Assembly: GCA_049976205.1 (NCBI GenBank)
Contig: JBMFIR010000006.1
Location: 1-54,677 of the forward strand
DNA from: WYEN01 sp049976205
Lineage (GTDB): Archaea > Thermoproteota > Thermoprotei_A > Sulfolobales > AG1
Direction: 5' to 3'
DNA: 54,677 nt
Shown: piece by piece, positions 7,254 through 15,941 of the stretch
How the letters are laid out: every line of letters starts with the position of its first letter
How positions within the stretch are numbered: the stretch's first letter is position 1
Position numbers and translations under genes: made by a program
Notes under the pieces: model-generated
What the model was told of the DNA's origin: nothing
What the model saw: the letters and a program-made list of their open reading frames with translations, nothing else
Database searches by the model: none

Positions 7254-8279
7254 TTGGTTAATAGACTATTACGTAAACCGATAGATCATGATCTTGTTAT
7301 TGATAAGTATTTAAACGTACATGTTGTTTTCGGATCTATTCATCCACCAGGAAGAATCTACTCATATCCAAAATACGCGTTTTCTAGCAATGCTAAAGAG
7401 ACTTCATTATGGAGATATAGAGGTGTTTATCTAGAAAGAGTCATTCAGAGATACTCAGTAGAATATGTATTGGATGTAATTAAAAGATATGAGATCCCTA
7501 CGATCTATGAACCAGCCTACGGGATCACTATGCCCTATGTATCATATAGTGATATATTAGAGTATCTTTATCCAGAGAAGAAATTACGTGAGATCTATGA
7601 GAATCCAAAGACGCTTCTTGAGATCAGATTAGCTGAATTTGTAGATGATCTTAGGAGTAGCTTAAGTGTTGAGTTAAGAAGTATAGGTGTCTCAGGAAGT
7701 ATCTTAGGGGGGTTCTCTAATGATCTATATAGTGATATTGATGTGGTTGTCTACGGTTGCGAAAATATCTCAAGAATCTACGAGAACATAGATTCAGTGT
7801 TAAGACCTCTTCAAGGCAGAGAATTTGAGAGATACATAACGAATTTAGCATTACTACATAAAATAGATTTAGAGACAGCTAGGAGACTATATAGAACCTG
7901 TAGGAGGGGGGTATATAAGGACAAGCATATATCGATTATATTTCCCTCTGATCCTTGCGAATATCCTTGTAGAGTAATGTCTCAATCTCTTTCCTGCGTC
8001 TCTGTTAAGTTATATGTACCAGAGAAACAATGTAAAGCTCTTCAATACCCTGGTGAAGCTTATGTAGAAAAAGTCCTCGATAAGGATTTTAGCAGTTATG
8101 ATATTAGAAAAATTATTTTATATGAAGGAGTTTTCTCACCGGTTATTTATGAGGGAGGAGTTCTACTAGTTCAAGGAACTCTTCAGAAAATATATGATCT
8201 CTCTATAGATGATAAATACTATGTAGTGAGTGTAGGATCTAGGGAATGCCCCTACTTAGTTAAAAAACTAGAGACTTAG
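7254..8279 (+). CDS. Nucleotidyltransferase-fold protein
   Basis: 341-residue protein with a polymerase-beta-type nucleotidyltransferase signature: GVSGSILGGF followed by SDIDVVVYG, the G-S-x(n)-D-x-D metal-binding core, near residue 150. Upstream residues (about 20-130) and the C-terminal 150 residues match nothing I know; the latter carries several cysteines (CRRGVY, CEYPCRV, CVSV, CKAL). The start is TTG 7254, 10 nt after GGTGG at 7239-7243; earlier starts in this frame would overlap the preceding regulator by over 100 nt. The two genes are therefore probably one operon with a 4-nt gap. The substrate (tRNA, antibiotic-like molecule or protein) cannot be predicted. Confidence 0.75.
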   Translation: MVNRLLRKPIDHDLVIDKYLNVHVVFGSIHPPGRIYSYPKYAFSSNAKETSLWRYRGVYLERVIQRYSVEYVLDVIKRYEIPTIYEPAYGITMPYVSYSDILEYLYPEKKLREIYENPKTLLEIRLAEFVDDLRSSLSVELRSIGVSGSILGGFSNDLYSDIDVVVYGCENISRIYENIDSVLRPLQGREFERYITNLALLHKIDLETARRLYRTCRRGVYKDKHISIIFPSDPCEYPCRVMSQSLSCVSVKLYVPEKQCKALQYPGEAYVEKVLDKDFSSYDIRKIILYEGVFSPVIYEGGVLLVQGTLQKIYDLSIDDKYYVVSVGSRECPYLVKKLET

Positions 8280-8384
8280 TAAACCCTTAGAACATTATAA
8301 CTCAACATTACAACCGCCTTAGAATTACTCTGAGAATTAATTTATTAAGTTGCGTCACATTATACCTTAGACATGTGATACACT

Positions 8385-9017
8385 ATGAGCACTAACACGC
8401 CACCGGGGCAGAGGTATATACCTAGATTTGTCATATATGCGGAATTTGGGATCCCGAACATAGATCTGGATAAATATAGATTGGTTGTTGAGGGTCTTGT
8501 GAGAAATAGACTTGAGCTAAGTTATTATGATCTTGTTAGGTTAATTGATACAGAGTATAGATCCGATTTTCACTGCGTCACTGGATGGAGTGTTAAAGAT
8601 GTTCATTGGAGAGGCATTAAGTTATCAAAGATTCTTGATATGGCCGGAATTGATGAAAACGCTCGATATTTATACCTGGTTTCACTAGATAATTACACTA
8701 CTGTTATAGACATAAATGATGCAAAAGATCCTAGAGCAATAATTGTTTTAGAGATCAATGGTAAACCTCTGAGTATTGAACAGGGTTTCCCTGCGAGAGT
8801 TTTTGTGCCACATCTATACGGGTGGAAAAGCGCTAAGTGGTTGAGTAGAATAATTATGCTTGATAGATACATCGATGGGTATTGGGAAGCCCGTGGGTAT
8901 CACGAGAGAGGTAGAGTTTGGGAAGAGGAGAGATTTAAGAGTCATCTCGAGAAGAAACATATCAGTAGAAGACCTATAAGCTCACAGCAGATCTCTAACA
9001 ATAATACGAATAGCTAA
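8385..9017 (+). CDS. Sulfite-oxidase-fold molybdopterin oxidoreductase domain protein
   Basis: About 210 residues of the oxidoreductase molybdopterin-binding domain (SUOX/YedY fold). The metal-ligand cysteine is visible in DFHCVTGWSV, followed by the cofactor-pocket segment WRGIKLSKIL, and later LPA-loop equivalents GFPARVFVPHLYGWKSAKWL. There is no Tat or Sec signal, no haem domain and no dimerisation domain, so this is a stand-alone cytosolic catalytic domain. Its substrate is unknown. The MoeA gene at 14-16 kb could serve its cofactor. The start is ATG 8385; a TATA-like stretch lies near 8337-8350. Confidence 0.85.
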   Translation: MSTNTPPGQRYIPRFVIYAEFGIPNIDLDKYRLVVEGLVRNRLELSYYDLVRLIDTEYRSDFHCVTGWSVKDVHWRGIKLSKILDMAGIDENARYLYLVSLDNYTTVIDINDAKDPRAIIVLEINGKPLSIEQGFPARVFVPHLYGWKSAKWLSRIIMLDRYIDGYWEARGYHERGRVWEEERFKSHLEKKHISRRPISSQQISNNNTNS

Positions 9018-9056
9018 CATATCACGTACGTTATAAAAAGATCATTGAGACATATT

Positions 9057-9109
9057 GAGGATTAAATAATCCTTATATTTTTATTTATTGATAAATCAAG
9101 AGGATTAAA
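9057..9109 (+). promoter_or_regulatory. Operator-like palindrome and direct repeat before ABC ATPases
   Basis: AGGATTA-AA-TAATCCT (9058-9073) is a perfect 7-bp inverted repeat that abuts the TATA-like CCTTATATTTTTAT. Its left end, GAGGATTAAA (9057-9066), recurs as a direct repeat at 9100-9109 between the TATA box and the ribosome binding site. This placement, over the BRE and near the transcription start, is typical for repressor binding. Confidence 0.5.
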
Positions 9110-9122
9110 AAGAGGTGGTTAA

Positions 9123-10094
9123 GTGCCTCTCTTAGAAGTAAAAGGATTGAAGACTTATTTCTTTACTCTAAGAGGTGTTGTTAAAGCAGTTGATGAAGTG
9201 TCATTTACTCTTGAGAGAGGAGAGTCACTAGCCATAGTTGGTGAGTCAGGTTCTGGAAAATCTACTCTAGGTTATAGTTTGATTAGACTTGTTCCTCCAC
9301 CTGGAAGAATCGTTGAAGGAGAGATCCTTCTAGATGGCACTGATATAACTAAGCTCCCTGAGGATAGGATCCGAAGAGAGATTAGATGGAAGAGAATAAG
9401 TATGGTTTTTCAAGGTGCTCTCAATGCTCTTAATCCAGTTAAGAGAGTAGGTGATCAGATAGCTGATGCTATTTTAGCTCACGAGAATGTGACGAAGAAG
9501 GAAGCTCTTGAGAGAGCCGGTGAATTACTAAAAGCCGTAGGAATAGATCCTAGAAGAATAAATAATTATCCTCACGAGTTTAGTGGGGGAATGAAACAGA
9601 GAGTAGTTATCGCAATGGCTCTAGCACTTAATCCTGACATAGTTATCGCAGACGAGCCAACTACCGCACTAGATGTGGTTGTCCAAGCACAGATCCTTAA
9701 TCTCTTGAAGAAACTAAAGCAGGAGAGAAAGATGAGTATAATATTGATCACTCATGACTTGTCTCTAGTAGCTGAATTAGCTGATAAAGTAGCAATTATG
9801 TACGCTGGTAAAATGGTTGAGATAGGTCCCTCAGACGATATATATACTGAACCCTCTCACCCATATACTAAGGGATTAATGGCTAGTATCCCTAGAATCG
9901 GTGGTAAAAAGGAGCTGTACTGGATACCTGGTAATCCACCAGATCTAAGATCTCCTCCACCTGGATGCAGATTCCATCCTAGATGCCCATATGCGATGGA
10001 TATATGCAAGGTTAAGGAGCCTCCATACTTCAAAGTAGGGAATCTTTTAACAGCTTGTTGGTTATATGAGGGGAAGAGTAAGGAGGGTGGTTGA
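9123..10094 (+). CDS. Oligopeptide/dipeptide ABC transporter ATPase, DppD/OppD type
   Basis: Cytosolic ATPase powering a peptide importer. Walker A GESGSGKST (about residues 38-46), signature FSGGMKQRV, Walker B IVIADEPTTALDV and the switch histidine in LITHDL are intact. The C-terminal extension with CRFHPRCPYAMDICK is specific to the Opp/Dpp ATPases and carries an FeS-type cysteine motif in that family. The start is GTG 9123, 5 nt after GGTG in AGAGGTGGTTAA. It is followed by its heterodimer partner with the stop and next start within 3 nt. No permease or binding-protein gene is next to it. Confidence 0.93.
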   Translation: MPLLEVKGLKTYFFTLRGVVKAVDEVSFTLERGESLAIVGESGSGKSTLGYSLIRLVPPPGRIVEGEILLDGTDITKLPEDRIRREIRWKRISMVFQGALNALNPVKRVGDQIADAILAHENVTKKEALERAGELLKAVGIDPRRINNYPHEFSGGMKQRVVIAMALALNPDIVIADEPTTALDVVVQAQILNLLKKLKQERKMSIILITHDLSLVAELADKVAIMYAGKMVEIGPSDDIYTEPSHPYTKGLMASIPRIGGKKELYWIPGNPPDLRSPPPGCRFHPRCPYAMDICKVKEPPYFKVGNLLTACWLYEGKSKEGG

Positions 10095-10096
10095 TA

Positions 10097-11188
10097 ATGA
10101 GTGAATATTTTGATAAAGTGTGGGGATCAGAGGACATAGTACTTTATGCAAAAGATCTAAGAGTATATTTCTCATTAGCCAGATCTTTAACAGAGATAAT
10201 TACCTTCAAGAAAGCCAGAAACGTTAGAGCTGTTGATGGAGTAGATCTGTATTTGCCAAGGAACAAGGTTACTTGCTTAGTTGGAGAAAGCGGATGTGGG
10301 AAAACAACTCTTGGAAGAACAATAATTGGTCTGATCAAGCCTACCACCGGCAGAATCTTCTACAAACCTTCTAAATCTCTCGGGGAATTAATGGAGAGTG
10401 CAGGTCTACCTAGAAAAGGAGATTACTTTGATATAACAGATGCTAGGGGAGAGATCTACAAACTTCTTAGAAGAGAACTACAAATAGTTTTTCAAGATCC
10501 CTACGGCTCCTTGAATCCGAGAATGACAATTAAGGAGATCCTAGAGGAGCCCCTAATAATACATAAGATAGGTGAAAGTGAGAGCGAGAGAGTAGAGATG
10601 GTTATAAAAGCTCTTCAGGACGTTAAGTTAACACCACCTGAGGAATTTCTACATCTATATCCCTTCCAACTATCTGGTGGTCAGAGGCAACGTGTAAATA
10701 TTGCAAGAGCACTTATACTCGGCGCCAGAATAGTAGTAGCTGATGAGCCTGTCTCAATGCTTGATGTATCTATAAGAGCAGAGATACTTAAGTTAATGCT
10801 TGATCTTAAAGAGACAAGGGATCTCACATATCTATTCATTACCCATGACCTAGCTGTTGCCAGCATAATATGTGATTATATAAACATAATGTACCTAGGT
10901 AAAATTGTTGAGAGCGGACCTACTGACGAGGTTATTAGAAACCCGAAGCACCCATATACTCAAGCTCTACTAATAGCTGTTCCAGCACCTGATCCAAAGG
11001 GGAGGTGGCATATCAAAGAAGTTCCTATAAAAGGTGAGGTACCTAGCGCAATAAATATACCTCCCGGCTGTAGATTCCACCCAAGATGCCCCTATGCATT
11101 TGATAAATGTACTATGCAGGAGCCACCCTATTTCGAGGTTGGATATAAACATCATTCGCAGTGCTGGTTACATGAGATCAAGAAATAA
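10097..11188 (+). CDS. Oligopeptide/dipeptide ABC transporter ATPase, DppF/OppF type
   Basis: Second ATPase of the peptide importer. Walker A GESGCGKTT, Q-loop FQDPYGSLNPR, signature LSGGQRQRV, Walker B IVVADEPVSMLDV, FITHDL and the C-terminal CRFHPRCPYAFDKC motif are all present. There is an insertion of about 30 residues between the Walker A strand and the Q-loop (the region containing LGELMESAGLPRKGDY), longer than usual. The start is ATG 10097, 6 nt after AGGAGGGTGG; a TTG at 10091 is less likely. It is the last gene of its operon, and the next gene converges on it 18 nt away. Confidence 0.93.
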   Translation: MSEYFDKVWGSEDIVLYAKDLRVYFSLARSLTEIITFKKARNVRAVDGVDLYLPRNKVTCLVGESGCGKTTLGRTIIGLIKPTTGRIFYKPSKSLGELMESAGLPRKGDYFDITDARGEIYKLLRRELQIVFQDPYGSLNPRMTIKEILEEPLIIHKIGESESERVEMVIKALQDVKLTPPEEFLHLYPFQLSGGQRQRVNIARALILGARIVVADEPVSMLDVSIRAEILKLMLDLKETRDLTYLFITHDLAVASIICDYINIMYLGKIVESGPTDEVIRNPKHPYTQALLIAVPAPDPKGRWHIKEVPIKGEVPSAINIPPGCRFHPRCPYAFDKCTMQEPPYFEVGYKHHSQCWLHEIKK

Positions 11189-11206
11189 TCGAATAAATAA
11201 TTTATT

Positions 11207-12295
11207 TTATTTCAGAGAATTAACAAATAATTTCCTTATATTTTCTTCGTAAGGAGGTTTAATGATTCCTTTCTCAGTTATTATAGCTGATACGAGCTCC
11301 GGAGGTGTTATATCAAATGCTGGATTATAAACCTCAACGTCTCTAACTGTTATATATAGTCTGCCAAGAACTGTTCTTACTTCATCAGCTGATCTTTCTT
11401 CAATAATAACTTTATCAATTGTTGTATTGAGATCTATTGTGCTCGTAGGGGCAGCCACGTAGAAGGGTATTTTATGATGAGATGCTAATATAGCTATTGA
11501 ATATGTCCCTATTTTATTCGCTACATGACCAGTTCTTAGAATTCTGTCAGCACCAACAATAACTTTATTAACTAATCCCTTGCTCATAACATAACCAACC
11601 ATATTATCACTTATCAACTTCACGGGTATCCTATCTCTCACAAGTTCCCATATCGTTAACCTAGAACCCTGTAGCAGAGGTCTTGTTTCTGTTGCTATAA
11701 CCCTTATCCTCTTGCCTTGCAACCACGCGTACCTAATAACACCTAATGCTGTACCAAAACCTGATGTAGCTAGAGACCCTGTATTACAGTGAGTAAGTAT
11801 ACTATCTCCATTCTCAATCAACTGAGAACCGTATCTACCGATCATTATATTAGCCTCTAGATCTTCTCTTTGAATTGTCAACGCTTCTTCTAAAATGATC
11901 CTCTTGATCTTTTCTAAATCTGAATTCTTAATTAATGCATCTCTTACTTTATTCATTACTCTATTTAAAGCCCAAAATAGATTAACTGCTGTAGGTCTAG
12001 TTTTAGAAAGTCTTTGGGAGGCTTTCTCAAGTTCTTTAACAAGATCTTGTGAGTTCTTTGCATTACTGTTTAATGCTACTACTGCTAGAGAGAGTGCTGC
12101 CGCGACACCAATTGCTGGTGCCCCCCTAATCTCGAGATTCTCTATAGCTTTTGCGATCCTCTCTATATCTCTGGATCTATGCCACACCTCCTCCCAAGGG
12201 ATCTTACTAACATCTAGCCATACCAGTACATTATCATTTAAATCTAGATAAACAGGCTTGAACACATTCTCCAGCAATTTATTCTCATCGATCAT
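11207..12295 (-). CDS. mtnA: Methylthioribose-1-phosphate isomerase (aIF-2B-like)
   Basis: Isomerises 5-methylthioribose-1-phosphate, the product of MtnP, to methylthioribulose-1-phosphate. Motifs in order: IRGAPAIGVAAA, TRPTAVNLFWAL, the catalytic-cysteine segment THCNTGSLAT, ETRPLLQGSRLTIWEL, the aspartate in VGADRI with VANKIGT, and FYVAAPTSTID plus NPAFDITPPEL. These favour MtnA over eIF2B subunits or ribose-1,5-bisphosphate isomerase, though crossover of substrates in this family cannot be excluded. The open frame extends to 12484 through a hydrophobic segment, but ATG 12295 preceded by AGGTG gives a normal 362 residues and leaves room for a divergent promoter before YhbY. Confidence 0.9.
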   Translation of the reverse strand: MIDENKLLENVFKPVYLDLNDNVLVWLDVSKIPWEEVWHRSRDIERIAKAIENLEIRGAPAIGVAAALSLAVVALNSNAKNSQDLVKELEKASQRLSKTRPTAVNLFWALNRVMNKVRDALIKNSDLEKIKRIILEEALTIQREDLEANIMIGRYGSQLIENGDSILTHCNTGSLATSGFGTALGVIRYAWLQGKRIRVIATETRPLLQGSRLTIWELVRDRIPVKLISDNMVGYVMSKGLVNKVIVGADRILRTGHVANKIGTYSIAILASHHKIPFYVAAPTSTIDLNTTIDKVIIEERSADEVRTVLGRLYITVRDVEVYNPAFDITPPELVSAIITEKGIIKPPYEENIRKLFVNSLK

Positions 12296-12401
12296 AACAC
12301 TACACCTAGGTCTTATATCGAATTTATCTCTAGAAAAATTATTATAAAGGAATATAATTATATTTATTTGAAGAGAAATATAGCTCAGATAAGTGAATCT
12401 C

Positions 12402-12677
12402 ATGAGAAAATACTCGAGAAGAGAGATTAATAGGATAATGAGTACCGAAAAAGTTATTGTGAGAATCGGGCGTAAAGGAATCACCGAGGGACTAATCAGC
12501 GAGATTAAGAGACAATTAAATCAGAGAGGATATATCAAGCTAAAGATCTTGAAGAATATAAGATCTCATATAAAAGATGAAGATATCGAGAAATTAGCTA
12601 ATAGTGCTGGGGGCAGAGTAGTTTCAAAAAGAGGTTTCGTCTATTTAATAGTCTTAGCGAAGCCGAAGAGAGCTTGA
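12402..12677 (+). CDS. CRS1-YhbY RNA-binding domain protein
   Basis: About 91 residues forming a single CRM (YhbY) domain, associated with ribosome assembly and structured-RNA binding. The signature is the KVIVRIGRKGITEGLISEI stretch, with the GxxG-type loop represented by GRKG, and GGRVVSKRGFVYLIVL near the end. It is basic throughout, as expected for an RNA binder. GTG 12393 is an alternative start. It is divergent from mtnA and converges with the next gene after 15 nt. Confidence 0.88.
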   Translation: MRKYSRREINRIMSTEKVIVRIGRKGITEGLISEIKRQLNQRGYIKLKILKNIRSHIKDEDIEKLANSAGGRVVSKRGFVYLIVLAKPKRA

Positions 12678-12692
12678 CTGAAAGCTATTCAC

Positions 12693-13904
12693 TTAAGTAT
12701 ATGAATATGATCTATTTATTCTCCTCAGAAGCAGAGCAATTACTATCCATAGAAGAATAATTCGAGTAAACGCCATCCACTGTATAGGACTTGTCCTCAA
12801 GTGAGGATCTGAATACGGTATAGCTAGATATTCTCTAAATAACTCACCTCTAAACCAAAAAATCATTATAAGTGTATTAAGAAGATCACTTAGTAATAAT
12901 AATAAAGTCTCCAAAAATCCTGTAATTAGAAAGAGAGGAGTTATCGAGATATTCATTTGAGGAGAATAAACATATGAGACAGATATGAGAGAAGCAAGAC
13001 TAATTAAAGATGCATATAGCGTTTTTTCCTCCACTTCACAATTCTCGTTTTTGACTAGTATATATAGGGTCACTAATAGAGGGAGAGAGAGCATTAAAGC
13101 TTGTGAAATACTTCTCCACAAAGGATCCCATATATTATCAACGAATAATATATAGAAACAGTTTTCACAATACCATGTTGCGTGATGAGATAGAAAGTCT
13201 TGAAAAGCCTTAGGGAATAATAACATGAATAGTGAGAAACCTAATAAAACAGTCTCTAAGAAAAATAGTAGCGTCGCAGGCGCCTTATATCTAGCATTAT
13301 CTCCTTCCACCTTATGAATATAATAAAGATATGGTAAAACGAAAACACCAGTAAATATTTTTGATAAAACAGATAGGCCCAGGATAAATGAGCTTACTAA
13401 ATATCTTCTCTTAAATAAGTATACGAGAGACCACATAGCGAGAGAGATCGCAACTATATCCCAATTATACATGAGGTAATAGATGATAGAGAAAGAAGCT
13501 ATAGATAAAAGGATCTTTGCAAAGGAGCCATTTATATCATACTCCCTAACTAAAGTCTCGATCGCGGAGATGTACAGTATGTAAAAAAAAGCATTTATGA
13601 AGAAGAGTACATAAACATGAACAATAACAGGATCATAGTTATGTGATATGTAGATTACTAACTTAGTTACTAAAGAACTCATGGCCCATAGAAAACCTAT
13701 GAAAGGTGGATACTCGAATCTAAAATCTCTGTAGGGAATGCCATATACAGTATCTCCTCTAGAGATATCTAGCGTTATTGAGTAAATATCGCTATATTCT
13801 CGCAAGACCCCGTGGATATAAACAGATGATCCAATAACAAGTAATGGAATAAGATAAGTCAGTATTAAATAACCATAGTTATTACTTAATATGTATTTGT
13901 TCAT
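12693..13904 (-). CDS. Polytopic GT-C/GT87-like membrane glycosyltransferase
   Basis: About 403 residues with roughly ten hydrophobic segments. The first extracytoplasmic loop contains GDTVYGIPYRDFRFEYPP, the kind of acidic/YPP loop seen in GT87 (DUF2029) mannosyltransferase-like proteins that use a polyprenyl-phosphate sugar; a late loop has VSYVYSPQMN, also typical. This makes transfer of a sugar to a lipid or glycan on the outer membrane face likely. The start is ATG 13904 with GGAG 5 nt before it. It follows moeA by about 17 nt on the same strand; there is no obvious functional link. Confidence 0.72.
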   Translation of the reverse strand: MNKYILSNNYGYLILTYLIPLLVIGSSVYIHGVLREYSDIYSITLDISRGDTVYGIPYRDFRFEYPPFIGFLWAMSSLVTKLVIYISHNYDPVIVHVYVLFFINAFFYILYISAIETLVREYDINGSFAKILLSIASFSIIYYLMYNWDIVAISLAMWSLVYLFKRRYLVSSFILGLSVLSKIFTGVFVLPYLYYIHKVEGDNARYKAPATLLFFLETVLLGFSLFMLLFPKAFQDFLSHHATWYCENCFYILFVDNIWDPLWRSISQALMLSLPLLVTLYILVKNENCEVEEKTLYASLISLASLISVSYVYSPQMNISITPLFLITGFLETLLLLLSDLLNTLIMIFWFRGELFREYLAIPYSDPHLRTSPIQWMAFTRIILLWIVIALLLRRINRSYSYT

Positions 13905-13921
13905 CAAAACTCCTAGTAATA

Positions 13922-15913
13922 TTATTCTGGTTTATATATAACACTACCAGTTTCTTTCAGAGATCTATATCCTCGAAGCCTCCTCTCTAACTTGTTTCTG
14001 AACATATCAGATCTTAATGTATCTAATATTCCCTGGATCGGCTTCTTATCGAATCTATCATAAGGAATCACGAAATCATATATTTCCTCAGTCAATGGTA
14101 TAAACTCTAAGTCTTTATACAGATCTACTACAGCCTCAATAGCTATACCTACATCAGCTCTCCCCATCACAACAGCTGCGGCAACAGCTGTATGTGTCTT
14201 GGCTTCATAGGTGTACCCCTTAATATATTTAGTGGGATCTTCTTCACCAATTAATTCCCTTAGCATCATATCAGTATAGGTTCTTACTCCAGAACCTTTA
14301 TTCCTATTAATGAATATGACATCTTCTCTTAGCAAATCCTTGAATCCCTTTATGTTCTTAGGATTATTCTTCTTAACTATGAAACCTATTCTTCTAGCAT
14401 ACCCTCTAACTACATAGACTCTACCTCTAAGATTCATTCTATCAATCATGTGAATATTATACTCTCTCGACTCTTCATCTAATAAATGTGTTCCGGCGAT
14501 ATCTGCATCTCCTCTTTTAACAGCGTACCAGCCACCCAGAGATCCTATAAAGATTCTCTTGCTATTCTTTAATCCAGCGGAATCTAATAATAAATCTACG
14601 CCTAAGCAGTGACTACCTATGAAATAGATCTCTGGAACTTGGATCTTACTTGAGATAAGTATCACGTCCACCGTCTCACTTTCATCAAGATATTCTCTAT
14701 CCTCTGGAACTTCTACAAAACCTTCCGATAAAACAAGATTCATTACAGAACCAGATCCAAGCATAAGTGGGTAAGCAACAATATGATCTTCTCTCTCAAC
14801 GAGAGCCACAGGAATAAACTCTCTGAGACCTCTACCAGCCTCTATTCTATAGGGCACTTTTGCTCTTATAATATCTCTTCTCTCATCTATACCATAGATC
14901 CTTAGTATAGCAGGTTTAATAACTCTTAATAGGATCATTACCGCGGAGAATGGAAAGCCTGGTAAACCAATTAATAACCTATTCTTTACCTTAGCCACTA
15001 CGGTAGGTTTACCAGGTTTTGTTCTTAGCCCGTGTAATAATATCTCTCCCCCTAGATCTCTGAAAATCCTGTAAACCAAGTCTCTATATCCAGCTGAAGT
15101 TCCACCACTAGTTACTACAACATCATTTTTCTCAAGGGCTGAGGATATACTATCATAGATTAGTCTATAATCGTCTCCTAAGATCCCGTGATATGATGCC
15201 TCTAAACCTAATTCTCTTAATAGTGCAACGATTGTTAAGCCATTAATATCATATATTTTACCTGGTGCAAGTTCTTCGCCTGGGTAAACGAGCTCCGCAC
15301 CGGTTGAGAAAACAGAGATCTTTAGTGGCTCATAGATCTTGACTCTTTTAATACCTGATGCTATCAATGCTGCTAACTCTCGAGGAGTAATTACAGATCC
15401 TTTTCTAATAACAAGATCTCCTATAGATATATCAGAACCTGCCTGAGAAATATTCTCGCCAGAGTATGTTCCCTTTAGGATATATATTTTGTCTCCTATC
15501 CTCTTAGTATATTCACTCATAACAACTGAGTCAGCTCCTCTAGGTATAATTGCTCCGGTCGAGATCTCTACCGCACTTCTCTCTCTTAATTCAATAGTTG
15601 GTAATTCACCTACCTCAATTTTACCTATTACTGATAACTCTACGGGTTCTAGCTCGTTGGCGCCTGCTACATCTACGGATCTTACGGCATAACCATCTAC
15701 TATGCTTCGATCAAAGGGTGGATAATCTTTTCTCGAGTATATGTCCTCAGCTAATATCTTTCCTAATGAATCTGTGATATCCACCTCTCTAATTCTTGGG
15801 AACCCTAAATCTAGGAAAGTTCTATATAAAATCTCTATAGCTTCTTCAACAGAGACTAAGTTATGGAAAATAAGAGTATCTCTTTTGCTCATAATTCTCT
15901 GTGAAATAATCAT
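13922..15913 (-). CDS. moeA: MoeA-type molybdopterin molybdenumtransferase fused to a PBP-like domain
   Basis: Inserts Mo or W into adenylated molybdopterin. Residues about 1-420 are a full MoeA: SVEEAIEIL, YPPFDRSIVDGYAV, STGAIIPRGADSVV, VVTSGGTSAGYRD and LIGLPGFPFSAVM. Residues about 425-650 form a periplasmic-binding/LysR-effector-like domain (GSHCLGVDLLLDS, DADIAGTHLLD, FINRNKGSGVRTYTDMML, GRADVGIAIEAVV) with no signal peptide, so it is cytosolic; in such archaeal fusions a role in binding the oxyanion or a regulator ligand is assumed. ATG 15892 is an alternative start that begins MSKRDTL. It shares a bidirectional AT-rich promoter with the divergent glycosylase gene. AORs and the SUOX-like protein in the window need this cofactor. 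Confidence 0.9.
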   Translation of the reverse strand: MIISQRIMSKRDTLIFHNLVSVEEAIEILYRTFLDLGFPRIREVDITDSLGKILAEDIYSRKDYPPFDRSIVDGYAVRSVDVAGANELEPVELSVIGKIEVGELPTIELRERSAVEISTGAIIPRGADSVVMSEYTKRIGDKIYILKGTYSGENISQAGSDISIGDLVIRKGSVITPRELAALIASGIKRVKIYEPLKISVFSTGAELVYPGEELAPGKIYDINGLTIVALLRELGLEASYHGILGDDYRLIYDSISSALEKNDVVVTSGGTSAGYRDLVYRIFRDLGGEILLHGLRTKPGKPTVVAKVKNRLLIGLPGFPFSAVMILLRVIKPAILRIYGIDERRDIIRAKVPYRIEAGRGLREFIPVALVEREDHIVAYPLMLGSGSVMNLVLSEGFVEVPEDREYLDESETVDVILISSKIQVPEIYFIGSHCLGVDLLLDSAGLKNSKRIFIGSLGGWYAVKRGDADIAGTHLLDEESREYNIHMIDRMNLRGRVYVVRGYARRIGFIVKKNNPKNIKGFKDLLREDVIFINRNKGSGVRTYTDMMLRELIGEEDPTKYIKGYTYEAKTHTAVAAAVVMGRADVGIAIEAVVDLYKDLEFIPLTEEIYDFVIPYDRFDKKPIQGILDTLRSDMFRNKLERRLRGYRSLKETGSVIYKPE

Positions 15914-15941
15914 ATTAAAAATAATATATAAGAATTATGTG
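15914..15941. promoter_or_regulatory. Compact bidirectional promoter between moeA and glycosylase genes
   Basis: Only 28 nt separate the two divergent coding regions (using ATG 15913). The stretch contains ATTAAAAATAATATATAAG, which reads as a TATA box on both strands. The glycosylase start at 15942 would be leaderless. If moeA starts at 15892 its leader would be short as well. Confidence 0.45.

Noticed and set aside
12296..12484. Hydrophobic N-terminal extension of MtnA
   Set aside because: The in-frame upstream stretch looks like a membrane segment, but it runs through the AT-rich promoter region and into yhbY; the family start with AGGTG at 12295 is better.
15741..15938. Longer N-terminus of the DNA glycosylase
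   Set aside because: This stretch is antisense to moeA codons. TATA box and ATG at 15942 explain the start.
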